Below, piece by piece: positions 1 through 6,372 of a DNA stretch of 11,171 nt. The notes beneath the pieces were generated by a model that saw only the letters and a program-made list of their open reading frames with translations, was not told the DNA's origin and searched no databases. This stretch comes from an uncultured Dysosmobacter sp. (GTDB taxonomy: Bacteria > Bacillota > Clostridia > Oscillospirales > Oscillospiraceae), in contig CAKTSC010000029.1 of assembly GCA_934597465.1 (NCBI GenBank), positions 1 to 11,171 on the forward strand. Reading direction: 5' to 3'. The translations under genes and the position numbers were made by a program. Numbering within the stretch: the first letter of the stretch is position 1; the number at the start of each line of letters is the position of its first letter.

Positions 1-133
1 GCACAGCGCAGCGCCTGCGCCCGTCCCCCGTCCTCCGTCCCGCCGCCGCAGCGGCCCCTCCCCCGGCAATGCCGCTTCGCGGTGAGCCGGACAGCAAGCA
101 CTCCCAGTAGAAGCAGGCACCCAACCGGGGACT

Positions 134-159
134 CCCGTCCCCCGTCCCACCGTCCCGGG
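134..159 (-). other. Potential G-quadruplex motif
   Basis: Read on the minus strand, this stretch has four runs of at least three G separated by loops of 5, 2 and 2 bases (GGG-ACGGT-GGG-AC-GGGGG-AC-GGG), which fits the usual G3+N1-7 pattern. It contains the second copy of the 14-mer that also occurs at 20-33. The first copy, with its flanks, has only a weaker G pattern. That it folds is inferred from the pattern only. In a GC-rich genome such motifs can arise by chance. Confidence 0.4.
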
Positions 160-165
160 AAAAGT

Positions 166-193
166 CCAGGAAGGGGCCGGAGCCCCTTCCTGG
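166..193. repeat. Perfect inverted repeat, 12-bp stem (hairpin 1)
   Basis: The arms CCAGGAAGGGGC (166-177) and GCCCCTTCCTGG (182-193) pair perfectly around a 4-base loop, CGGA. Only a short TTT follows on the plus strand and an A-rich stretch precedes it, so it is at best a weak terminator. It is the outermost of five adjacent hairpins in the intergenic region. Confidence 0.75.
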
Positions 194-218
194 TTTCCGC
201 CGCCGATGGCGGTGGAAA
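194..218. repeat. Inverted repeat, 11-bp stem with one G-T pair (hairpin 2)
   Basis: The arms 194-204 (TTTCCGCCGCC) and 208-218 (GGCGGTGGAAA) pair over 11 positions, ten Watson-Crick and one G-T wobble, with a 3-base loop GAT. It starts at the base directly after hairpin 1, so the two would stack end to end if both formed. Confidence 0.65.
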
Positions 219-230
219 GAAGCCGGATCA

Positions 231-261
231 TTTTTCCCGGCGGCGTGTACGCCGGGAAAAA
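231..261. repeat. Perfect inverted repeat, 12-bp stem (hairpin 3)
   Basis: The arms 231-242 (TTTTTCCCGGCG) and 250-261 (CGCCGGGAAAAA) are exact reverse complements around a 7-base loop. The five T/A pairs at the base of a GC-rich stem give the symmetrical look of a bidirectional intrinsic terminator: on the minus strand the stem is followed by five T. It could act as a back-up to the terminator at 284-320. Confidence 0.7.
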
Positions 262-283
262 TCCCTCTCACGCAGCGACGTGC

Positions 284-320
284 AAAAAACGTCCAGCCCC
301 GCAAGGGGCTGGACGTTTTT
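284..320 (-). terminator. Intrinsic terminator after the CoA-transferase gene
   Basis: An 11-bp perfect stem (290-300 with 305-315, CGTCCAGCCCC/GGGGCTGGACG) has a 4-base loop. On the minus strand it is followed by six T (289-284), the classic Rho-independent form. It lies about 80 bases past the stop codon of the CoA-transferase. Five T also follow on the plus strand, so it should stop transcription from either side. Confidence 0.85.
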
Positions 321-357
321 GCACCAAAGCGGAGTGCGCACGCCATTGCGGCTCTCC

Positions 358-389
358 TCGCCGAAATGTTCCTCGGTACATTTCGGCGA
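358..389. repeat. Perfect inverted repeat, 12-bp stem (hairpin 5)
   Basis: The arms TCGCCGAAATGT (358-369) and ACATTTCGGCGA (378-389) are exact reverse complements around an 8-base loop. The hairpin starts about ten bases past the stop codon of the CoA-transferase and has no T-run, so it is more likely an mRNA 3'-end stabiliser or a palindromic repeat than a terminator by itself. Confidence 0.7.
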
Positions 390-398
390 AACGCTCTC

Positions 399-1751
399 TC
401 AGTACATCATCTTATTGGCCTTAGACCAGATGCCCATCTTCTCCGCCTCGCGGATCAGCTCCTCCCGGAAATCGGGGTGGGCGATGGAGATCATGGCCTC
501 GGCGCGCTCCCAGGTGGTGAGGCCCTTCAGGTTCACCTTGCCGTACTCGGTGACCACATAGTGGGTGTTGGTACGGGTGCAGGTGGTGACGGAGCCGGGC
601 ACCAGGGTGGGACGGATGCGGGACTTGATCTCACCGGTCTTCTTGTCCTTGACGGTGGAGTTGAAGCAGATGAAGCTCTTGCCGCCCTTGGAGAGGTAAG
701 CGCCCATGACGAAGTCCTGCTGGCCGCCGGAGCCGCTGATGTGGCGGGTGCCGGAGGACTCGGAGGAGACCTGGCCGAAAAGATCCATATCCACCGCGCC
801 GTTGATGGAGACGAAGCGATCCTGGGCGGCCACGTTGGTGATGTTGTTGACGTAGTCGATGGGAGCGCTCATGCACTCGGGGTTGTGATCCAGATAGTCA
901 TAGAGCTTCTGGGAGCCGGAGGCGAAGGAGTAGGTCTGGCGGCCCACGTCATAGTTCTTGCGCTTGCCGTTGATGCGGCCGGCGAGAGCCATATCCACGA
1001 AGGCGTCAACGTACATCTCAGTCTGCACGCCCAGATCCTTCAGGTCGGAGTCCGCGATGAGGCGGCCCACTGCGGTGGGCAGCACGCCGATGCCCAGCTG
1101 CATGCACGCGCCGTTGGGGATCTCCTCCACCACCTGGCGGGCGATGGCCCACTCGGTGTCGCCGGGCTCGGCGGAGACCACCAGCTTGCCCATGGGGGAG
1201 TCGTGGGCTTCCACGATCATGTCCACATCGTCGATGCGGATGCCGCAGTCAAAGCCGCCGTAGCAGTAGGGCTGGTTGGGGTTGACCTCCACGATGATGC
1301 ACTTGGCCTTCTCCAGCATGGCGTGGGTATGGGTGGCGGAGGGGCCGAAATTGAACCAGCCGTGCTCGTCCATGGGAGTCACCTGGATCATGGCCACGTC
1401 CACGGGAGGCAGGCAGTCACGGTAGTAGCTGGGGATCTCGGAGAAGCGCATGGGATCATAGTAAGCCATGCCCTCCTTCACCATCTGGCGCTCCACGGCG
1501 GAGGAATGCCAGGAGTTGTAGATGAAGTGATCCTTGGCGTTGGACACGTCCGCGATGGCGGGACGGCGCAGCAGGATGGCGCCGCGGATCTTCACGTTGG
1601 TGAGCTCCTCCGCCCGGGCGGCCAGGGCCTTGTCCAGCACGTCCGGCGTGCCGGTGCTCCAGCCGTAATCCACCCAGTCGCCGGAACGGATGACCTTGAC
1701 AGCCTCCTCGGGCGTGGTCAGCTTCTGACGGTACATTTCCTGAAAGTTCAT
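399..1751 (-). CDS. Butyryl-CoA:acetate CoA-transferase-like protein (acetyl-CoA hydrolase/transferase family)
   Basis: 450 residues, a normal length for family I CoA-transferases of the butyryl-CoA:acetate / 4-hydroxybutyrate group. Such enzymes move CoA from an acyl-CoA to acetate, and in gut Firmicutes this is the last step of butyrate formation in the cytosol. Visible family marks are the [10 protein letters not shown] stretch near residue 80, [12 protein letters not shown] near 126-137, [10 protein letters not shown] around 244-253 with Glu245 as the likely catalytic glutamate, and the glycine-rich GSGGQQDF at 340-347. The start at 1751 is chosen because AGGGGAG lies seven bases upstream. 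An in-frame ATG seven codons earlier would place that ribosome site inside the gene. It stands alone between two terminators. The acyl specificity (butyryl, 4-hydroxybutyryl or propionyl) cannot be settled from sequence reading, so no gene symbol is given. Confidence 0.9.
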   Translation of the reverse strand: MNFQEMYRQKLTTPEEAVKVIRSGDWVDYGWSTGTPDVLDKALAARAEELTNVKIRGAILLRRPAIADVSNAKDHFIYNSWHSSAVERQMVKEGMAYYDPMRFSEIPSYYRDCLPPVDVAMIQVTPMDEHGWFNFGPSATHTHAMLEKAKCIIVEVNPNQPYCYGGFDCGIRIDDVDMIVEAHDSPMGKLVVSAEPGDTEWAIARQVVEEIPNGACMQLGIGVLPTAVGRLIADSDLKDLGVQTEMYVDAFVDMALAGRINGKRKNYDVGRQTYSFASGSQKLYDYLDHNPECMSAPIDYVNNITNVAAQDRFVSINGAVDMDLFGQVSSESSGTRHISGSGGQQDFVMGAYLSKGGKSFICFNSTVKDKKTGEIKSRIRPTLVPGSVTTCTRTNTHYVVTEYGKVNLKGLTTWERAEAMISIAHPDFREELIREAEKMGIWSKANKMMY

Positions 1752-1772
1752 GTCGGTACTCCCCTTTTGCAT

Positions 1773-1798
1773 GATGTCTGTTTTTTTGAACGATGTCT
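1773..1798. promoter_or_regulatory. Direct repeat GATGTCT upstream of the CoA-transferase
   Basis: GATGTCT occurs at 1773-1779 and again at 1792-1798, 19 bases apart, with a T-rich stretch between them. Both copies lie in the 59-base space between the preceding terminator and the start codon. A spacing close to two DNA turns would suit an operator, but a 7-mer pair can be chance. I see no convincing -35/-10 pair here. Confidence 0.25.
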
Positions 1799-1810
1799 AT
1801 TCTCTCTCGT

Positions 1811-1855
1811 GAAAAAGCGAGGCAGGCAACATATGGTGATGATGCCTGCCTCGTT
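1811..1855 (-). terminator. Intrinsic terminator after the ispH-S1 gene
   Basis: The arms 1818-1828 (CGAGGCAGGCA) and 1843-1853 form a perfect 11-bp stem with a 14-base loop. On the minus strand it is followed by C and then five T (1816-1812). It lies 24 bases past the stop codon of the ispH-S1 fusion and separates that operon from the CoA-transferase. Confidence 0.8.
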
Positions 1856-1876
1856 GGGCTCACCGAAACGGCGAAA

Positions 1877-3823
1877 TTACTCCTCGCTCTCGCCCTCGGC
1901 AGAGGGATCCAGCAGGGCGCGGATGGACAGGGAGATCTTCTTCTTGTCCTCATCCACGGCGATGATCTTGGCGTCCACGATCTGCCCCTCGGACAGCACG
2001 TCCTCGGGCTTCTCGATGCGGCGGTCAGCGATCTGGGAAATGTGGATGAGACCATCCACACCGGGAACGACCTCGGCGAAGGCGCCGAAGCTCATGAGCT
2101 TCACGATCTTGACGGAAGCCACGTCGCCCACCTGATACTTGTCCAGGAAGGACTGCCAGGGATCCACGGAGTTATCCTTGCAGCCCAGGGAGATCTTGCG
2201 CTTCTCGGGATCGTAGGAAATGACGTACACATCCAGGGTGTCGCCCACCTTGCAGACCTCGGCGGGGTTCTTGATGCGGCTCCAGCTGAGCTCGGAGATA
2301 TGTACCATACCGTCCACGCCGCCGATATCCACGAACACGCCGTAGGAGGTCATGGACTTCACGACGCCGGTATAGTGCTTGCCGACCTCGATGTTGGCCC
2401 AGATCTCAGCCTGCTTGGCGGCGCGCTCCTCGGCCTGCACGGCACGGATGGAGCCCACCACGCGGCGGCGGGCGCGGTTGACCTCGGTGATGCGGAGGTT
2501 GACCTTCTGCTTGATCAGGCTGGAGAGGTCAGCACCCCGGGGCAGGCCGCTCTGGGAAGCGGGCACAAACACGCGGACGCCCTTGACGGACACCACGAGA
2601 CCGCCCTTGTTCTCCTCGGTGACGGTACCCTCGAGAACGGTCTTCTCCTCGACGGCCTTCTCGATGTTCTCCCAGACCTTCACGGCGTCCAGACGCTTCT
2701 TGGAGAGTTCGGCATAGCCCTCCACGTCGTTGACGCGGACGATGTAGGTCTCGATCTCGTCGCCCACGTGGACAACGTCCTCGGGCTTGACGGAGGGATC
2801 GTCGCTCAGCTCGCTGAGCTTGATGTAGGCGGACTGCTTGGCGCCCACATCCACCTGCACCTCAGTCGGGGTGATGGCGGTGACGATACCGGTGACCTTC
2901 TCTCCTGTATTTAAAGTTTTGAAAGACTGATTCAGTAATTCCTCGAAGGACTCCTCTTTGCCTTCCTGGGTCTTGATTTCTTCACTCATCGTTGCATATA
3001 CCTCCTTAATAATGCCAGCAGGCGTGGATGCGCCAGCCGTAAGTCCCGCAACAGAGCAACCATTGAACCAGTCCGGCAGGAGCTCGTCCGCCGATTCTAC
3101 CTGGTAGACACGGCGGCAGTTCCCTCTGCAAATCTCCGTCAAATGTTTGGTGTTAGCGCTTTTACGGTCTCCCACCACCACCATCACGTCCACCCGGGCG
3201 GCGATCTCCGCCGCTTCGGATTGGCGCTTATGCGTAGCATTACATATTGTATCAAAGAATTCTACGTTTGTACACTCTTTTTTTAAGATTTTCAAAGAAC
3301 TTTCAAAAATTTCTCGGATGCAGGTGGTCTGGGCCGCCACGCTCAGGGGCGCCTCCCGCCGGGCGGGATCCTCCCGCAGCCAGTCCTCCGCCTCCTCCGG
3401 CCCCCCCAGCACGGCGGTGCCGGGGCAGTAGCTGGCGATGGCCATGACTTCCGGATGCCGGGCCTCGCCGATGAGGACGAACGCCCGCCCGTCCGCTCCC
3501 GCCCGCGCGGCCAGCTTCTGGATGCGGGTGACGTTGGGACAGGCGGCGTCCACCATCTGGACGCCCCGGGCCCGCAGCGCCTCCAGCACGTCCCGCCGCT
3601 CCCCGTGGGAGCGGATGATGACGGTGTCCCCGGCGGTCAGGGCCGCCGGATCCTCGGTCTTCTCGATGCCGGCGGCGCGGAGCTCCTCCACCACATGGGC
3701 GTTGTGGATGAGATCCCCCAGCATCCGGCACGATCCCCGCTCCTCCGCGGCCTTCCGGGCAAGATCCACCGCCCGGTGGACGCCGTAGCAGAAGCCAGCG
3801 CTCTCGGCCAGGATCACTCTCAC
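1877..3823 (-). CDS. ispH-rpsA: Bifunctional 4-hydroxy-3-methylbut-2-enyl diphosphate reductase / ribosomal protein S1
   Basis: 648 residues. Residues 1-278 are IspH, the last enzyme of the MEP pathway, an iron-sulfur enzyme that reduces HMBPP to IPP and DMAPP. The three cluster cysteines are Cys12 (GFCYGVHRAV), Cys95 (DAACPNVTRI) and Cys194 (TICNATH). His40, His73, His123, Glu125, Ser222/Asn224 and Ser266 match the substrate-site residues of the family. Residues 279-648 carry four S1 RNA-binding repeats, at about 307-374, 393-459, 478-545 and 565-634; the last two are the most canonical. The tail is acidic. Fusions of this kind are known in Clostridia, so this one is not a sequencing artefact. 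The start is a GTG that overlaps the plsC stop as GTGA. An internal ribosome site and ATG sit at the domain junction, and codons 170-196 are strikingly AT-rich. Confidence 0.95.
   Translation of the reverse strand: MRVILAESAGFCYGVHRAVDLARKAAEERGSCRMLGDLIHNAHVVEELRAAGIEKTEDPAALTAGDTVIIRSHGERRDVLEALRARGVQMVDAACPNVTRIQKLAARAGADGRAFVLIGEARHPEVMAIASYCPGTAVLGGPEEAEDWLREDPARREAPLSVAAQTTCIREIFESSLKILKKECTNVEFFDTICNATHKRQSEAAEIAARVDVMVVVGDRKSANTKHLTEICRGNCRRVYQVESADELLPDWFNGCSVAGLTAGASTPAGIIKEVYATMSEEIKTQEGKEESFEELLNQSFKTLNTGEKVTGIVTAITPTEVQVDVGAKQSAYIKLSELSDDPSVKPEDVVHVGDEIETYIVRVNDVEGYAELSKKRLDAVKVWENIEKAVEEKTVLEGTVTEENKGGLVVSVKGVRVFVPASQSGLPRGADLSSLIKQKVNLRITEVNRARRRVVGSIRAVQAEERAAKQAEIWANIEVGKHYTGVVKSMTSYGVFVDIGGVDGMVHISELSWSRIKNPAEVCKVGDTLDVYVISYDPEKRKISLGCKDNSVDPWQSFLDKYQVGDVASVKIVKLMSFGAFAEVVPGVDGLIHISQIADRRIEKPEDVLSEGQIVDAKIIAVDEDKKKISLSIRALLDPSAEGESEE
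2987..3011 (-). promoter_or_regulatory. Internal Shine-Dalgarno and ATG for a separate S1 protein
   Basis: At the IspH-S1 junction the coding strand reads TAAGGAGGT, an essentially perfect Shine-Dalgarno, followed 11 bases after GGAGG by ATG at 2989-2987. The ATG is Met279 of the fusion (MSEEIKTQEG), where a free-standing S1 protein would start. The codons of the site encode Lys-Glu-Val, near the end of IspH. The expected product is a 370-residue S1 protein ending at 1877. The spacing is slightly longer than optimal, and use of this start is inference. Confidence 0.6.
3227..3295 (-). promoter_or_regulatory. Candidate internal promoters in an AT-rich island of ispH
   Basis: Inside ispH, about 3237-3316 is only roughly one quarter G+C by hand count, although the gene is otherwise GC-rich. 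On the coding strand it holds overlapping sigma-A-like elements: TTGAAA (3295-3290)-N17-TACAAA (3272-3267); an extended -10 TGATACAAT (3254-3246); and TTGATA (3255-3250)-N17-CATAAG (3232-3227). Any of them would start a transcript 200-300 bases before the internal S1 start. AT-rich DNA yields such matches by chance, so this is a candidate only. Confidence 0.35.
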
Positions 3824-4440
3824 AGCGGCTTCCCCCCTACCTGCTGGCCGCCCAGGGCGTAGGCCTCCCGCAGGATGTCGTCGGCGATCCTCTGCATCTC
3901 CTCGGAAGTCCCCCTCCGGCCGGTGTAGACCGGCACGTAGGGCTTGCCGAAGATGATGCGGTGCTTCCGGAAGGGCTTTTTCGGCCCGTCGGCGAAGACG
4001 GGGATCAGGGTGGCCCCGCTGCGCACGCCGATGACGGCGATGCCGGAGTGGGCATGGGGCGGCAGGCCGTCCACATAGCCCAGGCCGTTGCGGATGGTGG
4101 TGCCCTCCGGGAAGATCAGGAGGTTCTGGCCGTCCTTTATCACCTGCATGGCGGTCTTCACGGACTGGATGTCCGCCGTGCCCCGGGTCACGGGGAAGGC
4201 CCCCAGCTTCCGGATGAGCCAGGCAAGAGCCCTGTTGCGGAAGAGCCCCTCCTTGGCCATGATGCGCAGGTGGTAGTCATGGGGCAGGCACACGCCGATG
4301 AGCACCGGATCCCAGTCGCTGGCATGGTTGGGACACAGCAGCGCCCCATGCTTGGGGAGGTTTTCCAGGCCCTCCACCTGGAGCCGGAAGACCCACTTGA
4401 TGAGCCGCCCGATCGTCCAGTACAGGATCTCAAAGAACAT
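3820..4440 (-). CDS. plsC: 1-acyl-sn-glycerol-3-phosphate acyltransferase (PlsC family)
   Basis: 206 residues, usual for short bacterial PlsC proteins, which acylate lysophosphatidic acid to phosphatidic acid at the inner face of the membrane. Motif I is NHASDWD, the HX4D catalytic pair His39 and Asp44. Motif II is GAFPVTRG at 80-87, motif III FPEGTT at 110-115, and motif IV the IPVFADGP region near 146-153. The N-terminus (MFFEILYWTIGRLIKWVF) is hydrophobic and amphipathic, fitting membrane attachment. Motif III usually reads FPEGTR; here the arginine is Thr115, and the following FK-type segment is replaced by a PHAHSG stretch, so head-group binding may differ. AAAGGAG lies five bases before the ATG. 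It overlaps cmk by 11 bases and ispH by 4. Confidence 0.92.
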   Translation of the reverse strand: MFFEILYWTIGRLIKWVFRLQVEGLENLPKHGALLCPNHASDWDPVLIGVCLPHDYHLRIMAKEGLFRNRALAWLIRKLGAFPVTRGTADIQSVKTAMQVIKDGQNLLIFPEGTTIRNGLGYVDGLPPHAHSGIAVIGVRSGATLIPVFADGPKKPFRKHRIIFGKPYVPVYTGRRGTSEEMQRIADDILREAYALGGQQVGGKPL

Positions 4441-5113
4441 CCTGGCTCCTTTCCCGGATCAGCGCCTCCACTGCCTGCAGGCTGCCGTCGAAGCTGAGAT
4501 GGGTGGTGTCCACCAGCACGGCGTCCTCCGCCTGGCGGAGGGGGGCGGCGGCGCGGTGGGTGTCGTTGTAGTCCCGCTGCTGGATGTCCGCGAGCACCTT
4601 TTCATAGGGCTCCGGCGTGCCCCTGAGTTCCAGCTCCCGGCAGCGGCGGCGGGCCCGCTCCTCCGCCTCGGCGGTGAGGAAGATCTTCACCTCCGCCTCC
4701 GGCAGCACCACGGTGCCGATGTCCCGGCCGTCCATGATGACGCTGTGGCGGCGGGCAAGATCCTGCTGCATCTCCAGAAGGTAGCCGCGCACCTCCGCGT
4801 GGGCGGAGACATCCGAGGCGTAGGCGGAGACCTCCGGCAGGCGGATCTCCGCGGTGACATCCTGGCCGTTTAGGAGCATGTGCTGCAAGCCGTCCTCCTC
4901 ATAGCGCAGGGCGATCCGGATGCCCGGCAGCAGCGGCAGCACCCGCTCCTTGTCCTTGGGATCCACTCCGTGGCGCAGGAGGTAGTAGCCGATGCTGCGG
5001 TAGATGGCCCCGGTATCCACATAGAGGAGGCCCAGATCCTTGGCCGCCGCCCGGGCGATGGTGCTCTTCCCGGCGCCGGAGGGGCCGTCGATGGCGACAT
5101 TGATGTGCTTCAT
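4430..5113 (-). CDS. cmk: Cytidylate kinase
   Basis: 227 residues, the usual length. It phosphorylates CMP and dCMP with ATP in pyrimidine nucleotide recycling in the cytosol. The P-loop GPSGAGKST is at residues 10-18, DTGAIYR at 33-39 (commonly DTGAMYR), the CMP-binding DGRDIGT at 128-134, and the lid-region RDYNDTHR at 180-187. The ATG overlaps the stop of the upstream flavoprotein as ATGA, and AAGGAAAGGAA in the end of that gene serves as ribosome site. The cmk-plsC-ispH/S1 order is a recurring Clostridia arrangement, and a cmk-S1 pairing is also known in other bacteria, which supports the assignment. Cmk makes CDP/CTP and PlsC makes phosphatidate, the two inputs for CDP-diacylglycerol. 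That link is inference. Confidence 0.96.
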   Translation of the reverse strand: MKHINVAIDGPSGAGKSTIARAAAKDLGLLYVDTGAIYRSIGYYLLRHGVDPKDKERVLPLLPGIRIALRYEEDGLQHMLLNGQDVTAEIRLPEVSAYASDVSAHAEVRGYLLEMQQDLARRHSVIMDGRDIGTVVLPEAEVKIFLTAEAEERARRRCRELELRGTPEPYEKVLADIQQRDYNDTHRAAAPLRQAEDAVLVDTTHLSFDGSLQAVEALIRERSQDVL

Positions 5114-6372
5114 TGCATTTCCTTTCCTTCCTTGTCCTGCTGCGCGGCGGCCTCGCCCGCCGCATGGCCGGTGGCCCAGGCGATCTGCAGGTTGAAGCCG
5201 CCGGTATAGGCGTCCGCGTCCAGCAGCTCCCCCGCAAAGTATAGTCCCCGTACCAGCTTGGAGCCCATGGTCTTGGGATCCACCTCCCCCACCTTCACGC
5301 CGCCGGAGGTAACGATGGCCTCCGTCACCGGCCGCTTCCCCGTGATCTCCACCGGGAAGCGCTTCAAGACCCCCAGCAGCGCCTGGCGCTGCTCCCGGGT
5401 GATGTCATGCACCTTCTCCTGGGGCGGGATGCCGGAGAGCTCCACCGCCACGGGGATGAGCTTCTGGGGCAGGAGCTCGTCCAGTGCGTTGCGGAAGTCG
5501 TGGTTGAGGTTTTTCTGGAAGTCCGAGAGCAACCGCTTGTCCAGCTGCCCCTCGTCCAGGGCGGGCTTCAGGTCGATCTCCAGCCGGTACTCCTTCCTCC
5601 CGAAGTGCCGCATATGGGCGGAGGCCGACAGCACCAGCGGCCCGCTGACGCCGAAATGGGTGAAAAGCAGCTCCCCGAAGTCCTGATAGAGCCGCTTCCG
5701 CCCCTCATAGACCGTGAGCCCCACGTTCCGGAGGCTGAGCCCCTGGAGCCGGGCGCAGGGGATGCCCGCGGCCACGATGCCCTCCAGCGGCACCAGCGAC
5801 CCGTCCAGCTCCGTCACCGTGTGGCCCAGGGACGCCGCCAGGCGGTGGCCGTCCCCGGTGGAGCCGGTGGCGGGATAGCTGACGCCGCCGGTAGCCAGGA
5901 TCACGGCGTCGGCGGCATAGCTCTCCCCTTCCCCCCGGACGGCCCGCACCGTGCCGCCCTCCGTCTCGATCTCCGCCGCCCGGTCATGGGCCCAGCGGAT
6001 GCGCAGGCTCCTCATCCGCCGCTCCAGGGCGGCGCTGATGTCAAAGGCCCGGTCGCTCACCGGGAAGACCCGGCTCCCCCGCTCCACCTTCAGCGGGACG
6101 CCCAAGCGTTCAAAGAAGGCCATGGTGTCCCCGCTTCCCCAGCGGGTAAAGGTGCTGTAAAGGAATTTCCCATTACGTTGGATATTGGCCAGCAGCCCGG
6201 AAAGATCCGTGTCGTTGGTCAGGTTGCAGCGGCCCTTTCCGGTGATGTTCAGCTTCTTCCCCAGGCGCTCGTTGGGCTCCAGCAGCGTCACCTGTGCGCC
6301 GCGCTCCGCCGCCGTGACGGCGGCCATCATCCCGGCGGGGCCCCCGCCGATGACTACCACCCGCTTACTCAT
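5110..6372 (-). CDS. NAD(P)/FAD-dependent oxidoreductase, HI0933/BaiN-like flavoprotein
   Basis: 420 residues, normal for the family. The N-terminal Rossmann motif GGGPAG (9-14) with an acidic residue near 32 binds FAD. The family block RLGKKLNITGKGRCNLTN (36-53) is clear. ATGGVSYPATGSTGDG (160-175) and the C-terminal LYFAGELLDADAYTGGFNLQ (377-396), which closes over FAD, complete the signature. The biochemical role of most members is unknown. BaiN of Clostridium scindens is linked to bile acid dehydroxylation and others are annotated as aminoacetone oxidases, but this gene sits beside cmk, plsC and ispH with no bile acid genes, so a housekeeping redox role is more likely (inference). It overlaps the regulator upstream by 8 bases and cmk downstream by 4. 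A GGAAAGGG ribosome site precedes the ATG. Confidence 0.9.
   Translation of the reverse strand: MSKRVVVIGGGPAGMMAAVTAAERGAQVTLLEPNERLGKKLNITGKGRCNLTNDTDLSGLLANIQRNGKFLYSTFTRWGSGDTMAFFERLGVPLKVERGSRVFPVSDRAFDISAALERRMRSLRIRWAHDRAAEIETEGGTVRAVRGEGESYAADAVILATGGVSYPATGSTGDGHRLAASLGHTVTELDGSLVPLEGIVAAGIPCARLQGLSLRNVGLTVYEGRKRLYQDFGELLFTHFGVSGPLVLSASAHMRHFGRKEYRLEIDLKPALDEGQLDKRLLSDFQKNLNHDFRNALDELLPQKLIPVAVELSGIPPQEKVHDITREQRQALLGVLKRFPVEITGKRPVTEAIVTSGGVKVGEVDPKTMGSKLVRGLYFAGELLDADAYTGGFNLQIAWATGHAAGEAAAQQDKEGKEMQ

Larger units (their letters stand above)
1..398. other. Gene-free intergenic region rich in stem-loops
   Basis: No convincing gene is visible here. Open frames crossing it lack a recognisable protein or ribosome binding site and run antisense into the CoA-transferase. 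The first 160 bases are C-rich on the plus strand, with the exact 14-mer CCCGTCCCCCGTCC at 20-33 and again at 134-147. From 166 to 389 there are five consecutive inverted repeats, each listed separately. The region follows the stop codon of the CoA-transferase, so on the minus strand it is 3' untranslated and terminator sequence. What lies beyond position 1 is unknown. Confidence 0.8.

Noticed and set aside
20..156. Repeated CCGTCC-type units as a CRISPR or tandem repeat array
   Set aside because: There are only two exact 14-base copies, 114 bases apart, with irregular partial copies. There is no regular repeat-spacer spacing and no cas gene.
1752..1772. ATG at 1772 as the CoA-transferase start
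   Set aside because: The strong AGGGGAG site lies between it and the ATG at 1751, and the extra seven residues are not family-like.
366..2135. Long plus-strand open frame of 589 codons
   Set aside because: It is antisense to the clearly identified CoA-transferase and the S1 end. Its His/Val/Gly/Ala/Leu-rich translation is typical of a GC-rich shadow frame and matches no family.
1793..2914. Plus-strand open frame of 373 codons
   Set aside because: It is antisense to the S1 repeats, of low complexity (many LDG/HxV units), and has no ribosome site. It mirrors conserved S1 codons.
5110..6372. Bile acid 7-dehydroxylation role for the BaiN-like flavoprotein
   Set aside because: The family is broad, no other bai gene is present, and the surroundings are housekeeping genes. 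Only the family-level call is supported.
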